A stretch of 15,977 bases of DNA from Puniceicoccales bacterium (GTDB lineage Bacteria > Verrucomicrobiota > Verrucomicrobiia > Opitutales > JAIRKQ01), in contig JAISBO010000030.1 in NCBI GenBank assembly GCA_031266155.1, positions 1-15,977 on the forward strand, given 5' to 3'. A program made the translations under genes and the position numbers. The first letter of the stretch is position 1. The number at the start of each line of letters is the position of its first letter. The notes under the pieces were generated by a model, which saw only the letters and a program-made list of their open reading frames with translations, ran no database searches and was not told the DNA's origin. Positions 8,281-15,466 of the stretch are shown here, in pieces.

Positions 8281-10512
8281 TTACATCATGTCGACGAGGT
8301 CTACGTCGATGGTCCAAATGACATCCTTTGTGCCTTTGAAAGCTTCCATGCTTTCGTGAATTTTTTCCAAAACTGTGCCCACGTTTTTTGAAAAACACAT
8401 GAGAGAAAAACGGAAGCGATCTTTTACTTTGTACATTACGGCTGGGGCTGGCCCTCGAAGTTCAAATAGGCCCTGGGATCGTTTGCGCAAATCATCGCAA
8501 GTCTTTTTTGCTAAAAATTCCGTCTTTACTTCATTTTTCCCGGAAAAAATTAACCGGACAATGTGGGAAAAAGGAGGATAGAAGAATTCACTACGGGCCA
8601 TTAGTTCATTCCTAAAAAAGGATTCAACGTCGTTTTGGATGGCTAATTTGACCAGATCCGAGGATGGGAAATTGGTCTGTATCACAACGATCCCAGGTTT
8701 ATTTCCACGTCCCGCCCGTCCCGATACTTGAATGATCGATTGAAAAACTCTCTCATTTGATCGAAAGTCGGGGAAATTCATGGCATTATCCATATTGATA
8801 ATCCCTACGAGTGACACATTCGGAAAGTCCAATCCCTTGGATATCATTTGCGTCCCAACCAAAATATCAATTTCCCCATTTCTAAAGCGGTTCAAAATTT
8901 TGTAAAAGCTATCCTTCGTTGTAGTGGTATCGGAATCGAGGCGTTCAACTTTAGCCAAAGGAAACAATGTACAAATGACGCCCATAAGTTTTTGCGTCCC
9001 TACGCCACTTTGCAAAATATCATATCCTCCGCATTTGGGACATTTGGCTGGTAAGCTTTCGATGTAATTGCATGTGTGGCACCGCAATGCATTTTGCTGC
9101 CTATGGTATGTCAAGGAAGTGCTACAGTGTGGGCAAGTGGCAACGTAGTCACAATTTTTACAAAACACCACCGACGAATATCCCCGTTTGTTGAGGAATA
9201 GGATGATCTGTTCGTGTTTCGCCAAACGATCTTCAACCAATTCCCGTAGCCGCAATGAAATAATGTTCGATTTCCCCATGGAATGTTCATGGCGCATGTC
9301 GACTACTTCAATCCTAGGTAATGTGCTGCCATCGATCCTATTTTTCAACGTATTCAGCCTATACCTATTCAACGATGCATTGAACAGGGATTCGATGGAT
9401 GGCGTTGCGGACCCCAGGATACAGACAGCGTTGCATAATTTGGCACGGTAGACAGCAACATCACGGGCATGGTAACGGGGAGTTTCTGCCTGCTTATATG
9501 TCGTTTCATGTTCTTCATCGACGATGATTATCTTGGTATTTTTTAGGGGGGCAAATATTGCCGAGCGTGCCCCGATGACAATTTTTGCTTCGCCATTGGC
9601 CATTGCCAACCAGGCATCGCGGCGTTCCCCTTCGGATAACCCACTATGCCAGACCACAACTTGGGCGGCGGGCAAATTTACGCCGCGTCGGATGCGATGG
9701 ACCGTTTGCGGTGTTAGGGTGAGTTCCGGGACCAAATAAATTGCATTGCCGCCAGACTCCAGGACGTTTTTTATGGCATGCAAATAAACTTCTGTTTTTC
9801 CGGAACCCGTAATGCCATGTATTAAATGGGTACAAAATTTCCCTTTTGCTAAGCTTTCAGCGATATCGGTGGCGACATTTAGCTGTTCAGTCGTCAGGAT
9901 TACGTCTTTCCCATTGTGCCCGCTTTCTTCAAATGTTTGACTGGCATAGACAATGCGGTTGGCCCGTTCAAAAGTCTCCCCAATGATTCCCTTGTCGACC
10001 AAAGAATTGATGGCAGAGGTGGAAAAACTTTTCAGCTCTGATTTTTCAAACGTACCGTTGGATTTGAGTAAAAATTCATATAGGGTGTATTGCTTTGGAG
10101 AACGGCGCCTCAGTACTTCACAATCTTCTTTGGACAAAGTTTTTATCAGGGAGAGCTTTGTCACAAATTTAAATCCGCCATTTCCCCTTATGGCCAGGGG
10201 GATAATGGTTTCAAGCAGGGACTTATAAGACACCGCATAGTATTTACGCATCCAAAATATCAATTTTATCATGTCCGCCCCGAGCAAAGGAAAGTCATAT
10301 TCAATGTTTAGAATTTCTTTTACCTGAAACGACGATTTATTTAGGTCCATTTGGCAAGTATGAATGGTAACGCCCAATGTTTTTGTCCGTCCAAATGGTA
10401 CCCTAACGAGCATGCCATCGGTCAAAATATTTTCCAGCCCCCGTGGAATTGCATACAACAACGAACCATCGAACATCCCAAACGTTAGAACTTCTGCACA
10501 AAGACATCCCAT
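8281..10512 (-). CDS. priA: Primosomal protein N', replication-restart helicase PriA
   Basis: This superfamily-2 3'-5' DNA helicase reloads the replisome at stalled or repaired forks. An N-terminal 3'-DNA-binding and winged-helix region (about 1-195) is followed by the helicase core: Walker A GITGSGKT (233-240), DEEH box (332-335), GSATPS (367-372), and a C-terminal lobe with QVSGRAGRG (595-603). The zinc-binding insertion shows all eight cysteines as four CxxC pairs (C451/C454, C460/C463, C478/C481, C491/C494). At 743 residues it is close to E. coli PriA (732). The start ATG lies 3 bases after the stop of the upstream phosphate transporter with no clear ribosome site, so the two are likely co-transcribed and coupled. 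Confidence 0.97.
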   Translation of the reverse strand: MGCLCAEVLTFGMFDGSLLYAIPRGLENILTDGMLVRVPFGRTKTLGVTIHTCQMDLNKSSFQVKEILNIEYDFPLLGADMIKLIFWMRKYYAVSYKSLLETIIPLAIRGNGGFKFVTKLSLIKTLSKEDCEVLRRRSPKQYTLYEFLLKSNGTFEKSELKSFSTSAINSLVDKGIIGETFERANRIVYASQTFEESGHNGKDVILTTEQLNVATDIAESLAKGKFCTHLIHGITGSGKTEVYLHAIKNVLESGGNAIYLVPELTLTPQTVHRIRRGVNLPAAQVVVWHSGLSEGERRDAWLAMANGEAKIVIGARSAIFAPLKNTKIIIVDEEHETTYKQAETPRYHARDVAVYRAKLCNAVCILGSATPSIESLFNASLNRYRLNTLKNRIDGSTLPRIEVVDMRHEHSMGKSNIISLRLRELVEDRLAKHEQIILFLNKRGYSSVVFCKNCDYVATCPHCSTSLTYHRQQNALRCHTCNYIESLPAKCPKCGGYDILQSGVGTQKLMGVICTLFPLAKVERLDSDTTTTKDSFYKILNRFRNGEIDILVGTQMISKGLDFPNVSLVGIINMDNAMNFPDFRSNERVFQSIIQVSGRAGRGNKPGIVVIQTNFPSSDLVKLAIQNDVESFFRNELMARSEFFYPPFSHIVRLIFSGKNEVKTEFLAKKTCDDLRKRSQGLFELRGPAPAVMYKVKDRFRFSLMCFSKNVGTVLEKIHESMEAFKGTKDVIWTIDVDLVDMM

Positions 10513-10515
10513 GAT

Positions 10516-11760
10516 TTACAGTGGTAACATAAATGTCCTGACTATGGAATATGTTAAGATCGTAAAAATCGCGGATATTGGTACGGTCATAAGCCATGTG
10601 ACAAATATTGTAAAGAGCAACCGTAGGTTCAGTCCTTTGAGACCCTTATCCAATCCTACTCCGATGACGGCACCGGTTGCAGCGTGGGTAGAGCTAATCG
10701 GCATCCCGAAAACGGACGCGAGGATGATCGTTGTGGCAGTCGAAAAATCTACGCTGAAGCCTTTGGAATTTGATAGCAACGTGATGCTGTGCCCCATCGT
10801 ATCGATGACCCTGTGTCCAAGGGATAGAACCCCCATTGACATTCCAAGCCCACCAACGGCAAGCATCCAAATGGGTATGGAATAGTTGGCAAATGAATCC
10901 GGAAGCATGCCAAGCTTTGTAACAAAGTATATGGCAATGACCGGAGTGACGCTATTCGCAACATCATTCGACCCAATGGCAAACCCTATCAAGCACGAAG
11001 TGCCTGCCTGAAAACGCCTAAAAACATGTTCGACGCCAAACTCCCTGTCTTTGAATTTTATGGTTAACCTATATGTTATGATCCTAAATATTACGTATAG
11101 TGCCGGGAAAACCAGCAACAATATCCCCCATGCCCTACACGGATGCATACAACTTTTCCACATCTTACTTCCTTGTCCTATGGCAATGATGAGTGCGATG
11201 GTAATTATACTAGCATAGATGGGGATCCATTTACATGCCCGTTGCATAACCTTGGAGCTTTCTCCCCGATAAATTGTCAGTTTTATTAGCTTTATGGTGA
11301 CCAGCGAGCATGCAGCTGCTAAAAATGGCGTAGATATCCACGATAGGGTCAGCAGGCTGAACAATTTCCACTTGACAGCGCCCACACCTCCTAATACGGT
11401 GGCAATGCCTATCATCCCTCCGACGATGGAATGGGTTGAGCTCACTGGCAATCCGGTGCGTGTGGATAGGAAAACAAAACTACCCGTAGCAACCATGCAT
11501 GCCAACATTCCCGCAATGTAGGCATTTTTGTCATGGAAACAGCTAATGTTTACAACGCCGTCAATCAGTGTTTTGGAAACGTTAGCCCCTAGCAATATCG
11601 CTCCGAGAAAATTTAAGATAGCAGCGATTAGAAGCGCATGTTTGATCTTTAGGGCTTTAGCCCCTACGGCAGAAGCAAACGCATTTGCAACATCATTTGC
11701 TCCATTATTAAATGCAACAAAAATTGCCCCAATTGCAGCCAAAATCAATATAAACATCAT
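10516..11760 (-). CDS. pit: PiT-family inorganic phosphate transporter
   Basis: This is an inner-membrane low-affinity phosphate transporter, probably cation-coupled. It shows the duplicated PiT signature: GANDVANAFASAVGAKAL from residue 20 in the first half and GSNDVANSVTPV from residue 263 in the second half, each followed downstream by a conserved SSTH (107-110 and 357-359, the latter in ISSTHAATGAVIGVGL). About ten hydrophobic segments span the protein. At 414 residues it is within the range of bacterial PiT proteins and shorter than E. coli PitA (499). It begins with two Met codons (ATGATG) and has only a weak GGGAA upstream. The PhoU-like partner that often sits beside such genes is absent here; priA follows instead. 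It is divergent from the EIIA-DAC gene. Confidence 0.94.
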   Translation of the reverse strand: MMFILILAAIGAIFVAFNNGANDVANAFASAVGAKALKIKHALLIAAILNFLGAILLGANVSKTLIDGVVNISCFHDKNAYIAGMLACMVATGSFVFLSTRTGLPVSSTHSIVGGMIGIATVLGGVGAVKWKLFSLLTLSWISTPFLAAACSLVTIKLIKLTIYRGESSKVMQRACKWIPIYASIITIALIIAIGQGSKMWKSCMHPCRAWGILLLVFPALYVIFRIITYRLTIKFKDREFGVEHVFRRFQAGTSCLIGFAIGSNDVANSVTPVIAIYFVTKLGMLPDSFANYSIPIWMLAVGGLGMSMGVLSLGHRVIDTMGHSITLLSNSKGFSVDFSTATTIILASVFGMPISSTHAATGAVIGVGLDKGLKGLNLRLLFTIFVTWLMTVPISAIFTILTYSIVRTFMLPL

Positions 11761-11959
11761 ACTGAATATGTTCCCAACAACTTATCTTTACTCACATTGA
11801 AGGTAAGAGTAATCATTGTCACTTTTTATCGAAAAGACAACCTTTTATTACAATAACAGATGCCTAGCCGCACGTGCAAACGTACCATAGTTTTGGTGCC
11901 GCAAGATTTGTCTTTAAATTTCTAGGAAATTCTGTTCACTGCTAGGCAGATTACATGAA
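11761..11959. promoter_or_regulatory. Divergent intergenic region, phosphate transporter / EIIA-DAC
   Basis: This 199-base AT-rich gap must hold the promoters of both flanking genes. It contains an inverted repeat on the phosphate-transporter side, listed separately. I could not settle on a -35/-10 pair for either gene. No RNA element, and no T-run hairpin, is recognisable. Confidence 0.5.
11788..11812. repeat. Inverted repeat TTACTC-N13-GAGTAA
   Basis: TTACTC (11788-11793) and GAGTAA (11807-11812) are perfect reverse complements 13 bases apart, 28 to 52 bases upstream of the phosphate-transporter ATG. It could be a dimeric operator or a leader stem-loop. It does not resemble the E. coli Pho box. 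Chance is possible at 6 bases per arm. Confidence 0.3.
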
Positions 11960-13288
11960 ATGAGCTTGGGTCACCATTTTAACTATGATTCTATTGTAGA
12001 ATTGTCCAGTTCATCTTTTAAAGATGCCATAGGTGAAATATTGTCAACTAGTAGTTTAAAGGAAAGTGTTAGCGAAATTGCCTCGGAGTTAGAGGCCAAA
12101 GAAAATGAAAATACGTCCTACATAGGCAATCGAATTGCTATCCCCCATTTGCGTTTAGACTTTTCATCCCCCTATGAAATATGCATTGGATGGTCCAAAA
12201 ATGGAGTGAGATATGGTTTCGCAAATGTGGAAGAGCGCATGCGCGTCATCGTTTTGCTGTTGGTGTCGAAAAAAGAGCACAATTTTTTAAAAATCATTGC
12301 TAACCTGGTAAATTTTTTCCAAAAACTGTCGGTTATTAGGCCCCTACAAAAGGCAGAAACATTTGAGGCATTTAAAGCTGTCCTCATAGATTTGTTAAAA
12401 AATGACAACAAAAAGATTAAATTTGTCCAGGAAGACTCCAATGAAGTTTTTCTGAAAAATGCTGTCGAAATTGCACGGCAATCGCAATGTACGAATGTTA
12501 TGTTATTTGGTAACATTGATCTTAACAACATCGACATAGAAGAAATTTTCAGCGGTCTAGGGCTAATAAATGTTGTACAAAGCGAGTCCGATTCGAGCAG
12601 TATTATCTATAATTCCCACGTTGAGTTCCGCGTTAATGTAATACCAACGAACTGGATTCGCGGTTTTAGGGGAACAATTTTGTTAGGCATAGCAAAGAAA
12701 ATTATCCCCCCCAATGCAAAAATTTGCTGCATTGGGAGTAATACAATTCCAAATGTTTTGGATACGTTATTTATAGTCGATGTCCAAAAGGAATTTTATC
12801 AAGTTATTTCCTCCGACACGAAATTCCTACAAGACGACATAAAACCTGAGGTATTAGAACGTGTATTGTCAATCGCTACGGAAATTGCCATCGAAGGGCG
12901 GGAAGGGAAAGCCGTTGGTTGTCTATTTGTCATTGGAGATATCAACAAAATTTCCCTATTCATGAAACCGCTTGTTTGCAACCCATTCTATGGTTATCCA
13001 GAACCCGAACGAAATATTTTTAATTCATTTATGGATGAAACCATCAAAGAATTTTCTTTGATAGATGGGGCCTTTGTAATTCGTGGCGATGGCATAATAG
13101 AATCCGCGGGGACGTTGATTTATACGCCGAATCATAATGTCATCATGCCTGGAGGGTTTGGGACGAGGCATACTGCCGCAGCGTCGATATCAAGCGTGGC
13201 CGAATGCATTGCCATCGCCGTATCTGAAAGTACACGAGCGGTAACACTGTTCAAAAATGGACAAATGTTGCAGATAATGCAGAAATAA
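11960..13288 (+). CDS. PTS EIIA (type 2)-diadenylate cyclase fusion protein
   Basis: This is a cytoplasmic multidomain protein predicted to make c-di-AMP from two ATP under control of a PTS-like input. Residues about 10-150 form a mannitol/fructose-type EIIA domain, with the phosphorylatable histidine H63 in NRIAIPHLR and the second family histidine H107 in KKEHNFLKIIANL. Residues about 160-285 are an alpha/beta region resembling the pyruvate-kinase-C-like domain that precedes DAC in archaeal-type (DacZ/CdaZ) cyclases. Residues about 295-442 are a DAC domain: LSIATEIAIEGREGKAVGCLFVIGD, then the DGA motif (D369-A371), GTRHTAAASI (401-410) and AIAVSE (418-423). The usual RHR motif reads RHT here. 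There are no transmembrane segments, unlike CdaA. The start has only a weak ribosome site; another ATG at 11955 reads just Met-Lys-stop across it. Domain calls are by motif, and the middle domain is the least certain. Confidence 0.88.
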   Translation: MSLGHHFNYDSIVELSSSSFKDAIGEILSTSSLKESVSEIASELEAKENENTSYIGNRIAIPHLRLDFSSPYEICIGWSKNGVRYGFANVEERMRVIVLLLVSKKEHNFLKIIANLVNFFQKLSVIRPLQKAETFEAFKAVLIDLLKNDNKKIKFVQEDSNEVFLKNAVEIARQSQCTNVMLFGNIDLNNIDIEEIFSGLGLINVVQSESDSSSIIYNSHVEFRVNVIPTNWIRGFRGTILLGIAKKIIPPNAKICCIGSNTIPNVLDTLFIVDVQKEFYQVISSDTKFLQDDIKPEVLERVLSIATEIAIEGREGKAVGCLFVIGDINKISLFMKPLVCNPFYGYPEPERNIFNSFMDETIKEFSLIDGAFVIRGDGIIESAGTLIYTPNHNVIMPGGFGTRHTAAASISSVAECIAIAVSESTRAVTLFKNGQMLQIMQK

Positions 13289-13374
13289 CACTATTCCTCT
13301 AAAACCTATGACCAATATAAGGGACAAGCATAGACGAAGAAAAAAGATAAAAGAGGTAGAGACGTTCTGGACGA
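13289..13374. other. Gap between convergent genes
   Basis: The EIIA-DAC gene and the secretion ATPase operon end towards each other across these 86 bases. A bidirectional terminator would be expected. CCTCT and AGAGG arms are present far apart, with an A-rich tract, but no compact GC-rich stem followed by a T-run was found. Confidence 0.4.
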
Positions 13375-15027
13375 CTATGGGATTAGTTGTACCGCTTCTT
13401 CAACCGTAGTCAATCCACGGCATGCACGTATGAAAGCATCTTGGGCTAGGAATATCATCCCATCGTTGATGGCAATGGAACGGATCTCAGATTCCGATGC
13501 ATTATTGACAATGGCTTCGTGTATTTTTTCATTCATACCAAGGGTTTCGAAAACCGCCATTCGGCCACGGAACCCAATGCCATTACAATGTTCGCATCCT
13601 ACGGCTTCCATCAGTTTTGTGTTGGCGGGTAATTCCGAAACCTTGAAGAGGCAACGCAGTCTTTCCAACTCATCGGGCGTATTGAGTTTTTCAGATTCCT
13701 TGGCACAATGAGGGCATAATCTGCGAACAAGTCTTTGGGCGCATACCATTTCCACGGCAGAAGCAATCATGTAGTGCTCTATGCCGATATCTTTTAGTCG
13801 AGTTATGGACCCAACCGCATCATTTGTGTGTAGGGTGCTTAGGACTAAGTGTCCTGTGACCGCTGCACGAATTGCAATGTCTCCAGTTTCGGAATCTCTA
13901 ATTTCTCCCAACATGATAACGTCAGGATCCTGGCGCAATATGGAACGCAATATGCTAGCAAAAGTTAATCCAATTTCTGCATGTACCTGGGCTTGATTGG
14001 CACCAGCGATTTCATATTCAACGGGGTCCTCAACGGTTATTAGGCGGGTCGTTGGTGAATAGACGTGGCGTAAAAAAGCACTAAGCGTCGTTGACTTTCC
14101 GGAACCCGTCGGCCCAGTAACTAAAATTATTCCATGTGGCTTGCTTAACGCTTTTTCTGCCACTTTAAATTGATACTCCGTCATGTCTAAATCACGCAGA
14201 GAGACTGGAGCACCACCTCCCTGTAATAGTAACCTAAGGCTAACGCTTTCTCCATATACGACAGGTAGTGTGGATATGCGACTATCGACAATGTCTTTGC
14301 CATCCCTGAATGAAATTTTACCATCTTGCGGACGGCGTTTTTCTGAAATATTCAGCGATGCCATAATTTTTATGCGTGAAATAATGGCCGCCTGAAATTT
14401 TACTAAATTTTCGGGAACGCGTACGGCGACTAAATCACCATCTATGCGATACCTTATCTGTAAAAAGTTCCTTTGTGGTTCAAAATGGATATCCGTGGCC
14501 CGCGACTTTAATGCTCGACGGATAACGTCATTCACAAATTTTACAACAGCTGCCTCTTCTTCATTTTCAGCTTCATCGTCTTGTTGCGCTGCTACGTCAA
14601 CGAAACGTTCACTTTCAGAAGAAAGGCCGAAGTGAATACCCAGTTCACCCATTATTTCGGATGGCACCCCCAGGCATACTTCCGGATAATGTCCAGAAAA
14701 CACTCCGATTTGTTGGCGGGTTTTTTCTTCCAACGGCCAACAACTTATCACGCAAAATTTACCTTCACCCGTCACATCGGCAATTGGCAAGAAGCCATAG
14801 GTGGTTAAAAACTCTGAAGGGTATGTGTCGAGGTATGATTTATCAAATTGAAATTGTTCTAGGAATGGAATTTCTAAATTTTCGGCTAACCAAGTAATTG
14901 CTTGTTTTTCACTTTCGCAACACAGTGCTTTTGCTAAAACTTCCGCACGCCTTTGGATAGGCGTCGCCATAATTCTATCAAAGTTTTCTTCTCCCAATTC
15001 GGACAATTTTTCAGAAAGAATATCCAT
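13375..15027 (-). CDS. gspE: Type II secretion / type IV pilus assembly ATPase (GspE/PilB)
   Basis: This cytoplasmic hexameric ATPase drives pseudopilus or pilus extension. An N-terminal GspE/PilB domain (about 1-135) is joined by an acidic linker to the ATPase core. That core has Walker A GPTGSGKS (305-312), an Asp box TVEDPVEYE (331-339), Walker B VIMLGEIRD (370-378) and a His box GHLVLSTLHTN (392-402). The zinc tetracysteine motif C438/C441 and C478/C481 is present, which fits extension ATPases rather than PilT. At 550 residues it matches the family. GGAGAA at 15037-15042 lies 9 bases before the ATG, supporting this start. It is the third gene of a leftward operon, 30 bases after the small exported protein. 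Sequence alone does not decide between GspE and PilB; the rest of the apparatus is outside the window. Confidence 0.93.
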   Translation of the reverse strand: MDILSEKLSELGEENFDRIMATPIQRRAEVLAKALCCESEKQAITWLAENLEIPFLEQFQFDKSYLDTYPSEFLTTYGFLPIADVTGEGKFCVISCWPLEEKTRQQIGVFSGHYPEVCLGVPSEIMGELGIHFGLSSESERFVDVAAQQDDEAENEEEAAVVKFVNDVIRRALKSRATDIHFEPQRNFLQIRYRIDGDLVAVRVPENLVKFQAAIISRIKIMASLNISEKRRPQDGKISFRDGKDIVDSRISTLPVVYGESVSLRLLLQGGGAPVSLRDLDMTEYQFKVAEKALSKPHGIILVTGPTGSGKSTTLSAFLRHVYSPTTRLITVEDPVEYEIAGANQAQVHAEIGLTFASILRSILRQDPDVIMLGEIRDSETGDIAIRAAVTGHLVLSTLHTNDAVGSITRLKDIGIEHYMIASAVEMVCAQRLVRRLCPHCAKESEKLNTPDELERLRCLFKVSELPANTKLMEAVGCEHCNGIGFRGRMAVFETLGMNEKIHEAIVNNASESEIRSIAINDGMIFLAQDAFIRACRGLTTVEEAVQLIP

Positions 15028-15057
15028 AAAATTTAATTCTCCATTATAATTTGTGGA

Positions 15058-15453
15058 TTATTTAAGAGTAATACCCAATCCTTTTAATCCATTTAAAGTA
15101 TTTTTCAGCCTAACTGAAAAACTTTTCCCATCGGAGGTATGAAAATATAGCATTTTGCTACGTTCATCGAAGGAATCTATCACCGTTTGAGCGCGACTAT
15201 CTCCCTGTCTGACCCATTTACTTTTGTTGCTTGTTGGATTATATATGTTAAAAAACCTGCCATTATCCCTGATCAATATTCCTCGTAGTTCGTAATTAAT
15301 ATCAATATCCCCCGGTCTCTTTTTTGATTCGCTAGCAAGCGATGAGGTTTGTACAGCAAACGGAGAGTTTGCTATGAGCGACTCAAAATCTTCGCCCATG
15401 AGATAGGGTGGAAAAAACAACGCAAGCACTAATATTAGTTTTGTCAATTGCAT
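15058..15453 (-). CDS. Small exported protein, possible GspC/PilP-like periplasmic domain
   Basis: This 131-residue protein begins with a typical signal peptide (MQLTKLILVLALFFPPYLMG, cleavage likely near residue 20-21), so it acts outside the cytoplasm. The mature part has a beta-rich stretch (about 52-118): YELRGILIRDNGRFFNIYN, then KWVRQGDS, then VIDSFDERSKMLYF. This pattern of a repeated strand, a sequence reading 'x-GD-x' and a final strand is like the small homology domain of GspC and PilP, which contacts the secretin. The resemblance is by eye and not conclusive. It sits between a partial unknown gene (12-base gap) and the GspE/PilB ATPase (30-base gap), which supports a secretion or pilus role. 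A strong ribosome site precedes it. Confidence 0.75.
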   Translation of the reverse strand: MQLTKLILVLALFFPPYLMGEDFESLIANSPFAVQTSSLASESKKRPGDIDINYELRGILIRDNGRFFNIYNPTSNKSKWVRQGDSRAQTVIDSFDERSKMLYFHTSDGKSFSVRLKNTLNGLKGLGITLK

Positions 15454-15457
15454 AGCG

Positions 15458-15466
15458 TCCCTCCTT
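15458..15466 (-). promoter_or_regulatory. Strong ribosome-binding site (AAGGAGGGA)
   Basis: On the minus strand AAGGAGGGA ends 4 bases before the ATG at 15453 and overlaps the stop codon of the preceding gene by one base. It is the best Shine-Dalgarno match in the window and fixes the start of the small exported protein. Confidence 0.8.

Noticed and set aside
10364..10885. 173-codon plus-strand open frame across the PiT 5'-distal and priA start region
   Set aside because: It is antisense to two clear genes and its translation shows no domain; the frame is a shadow of their codon use.
213..11960. Sigma-54 (-24/-12) promoters as targets of the NtrC-type regulator
   Set aside because: TGGCAC occurrences were noticed (for example near 815, 1045 and 13998) but none has the GC/TGC element at correct spacing, and they lie inside genes.
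12172..12537. 121-codon minus-strand open frame inside the EIIA-DAC gene
   Set aside because: It overlaps the EIIA domain, which has clear motifs on the plus strand; the antisense translation has none.
13289..13374. CCTCT/AGAGG arms as a bidirectional terminator
   Set aside because: The loop would be very long and the stem only 5 bases; no compact hairpin is present.
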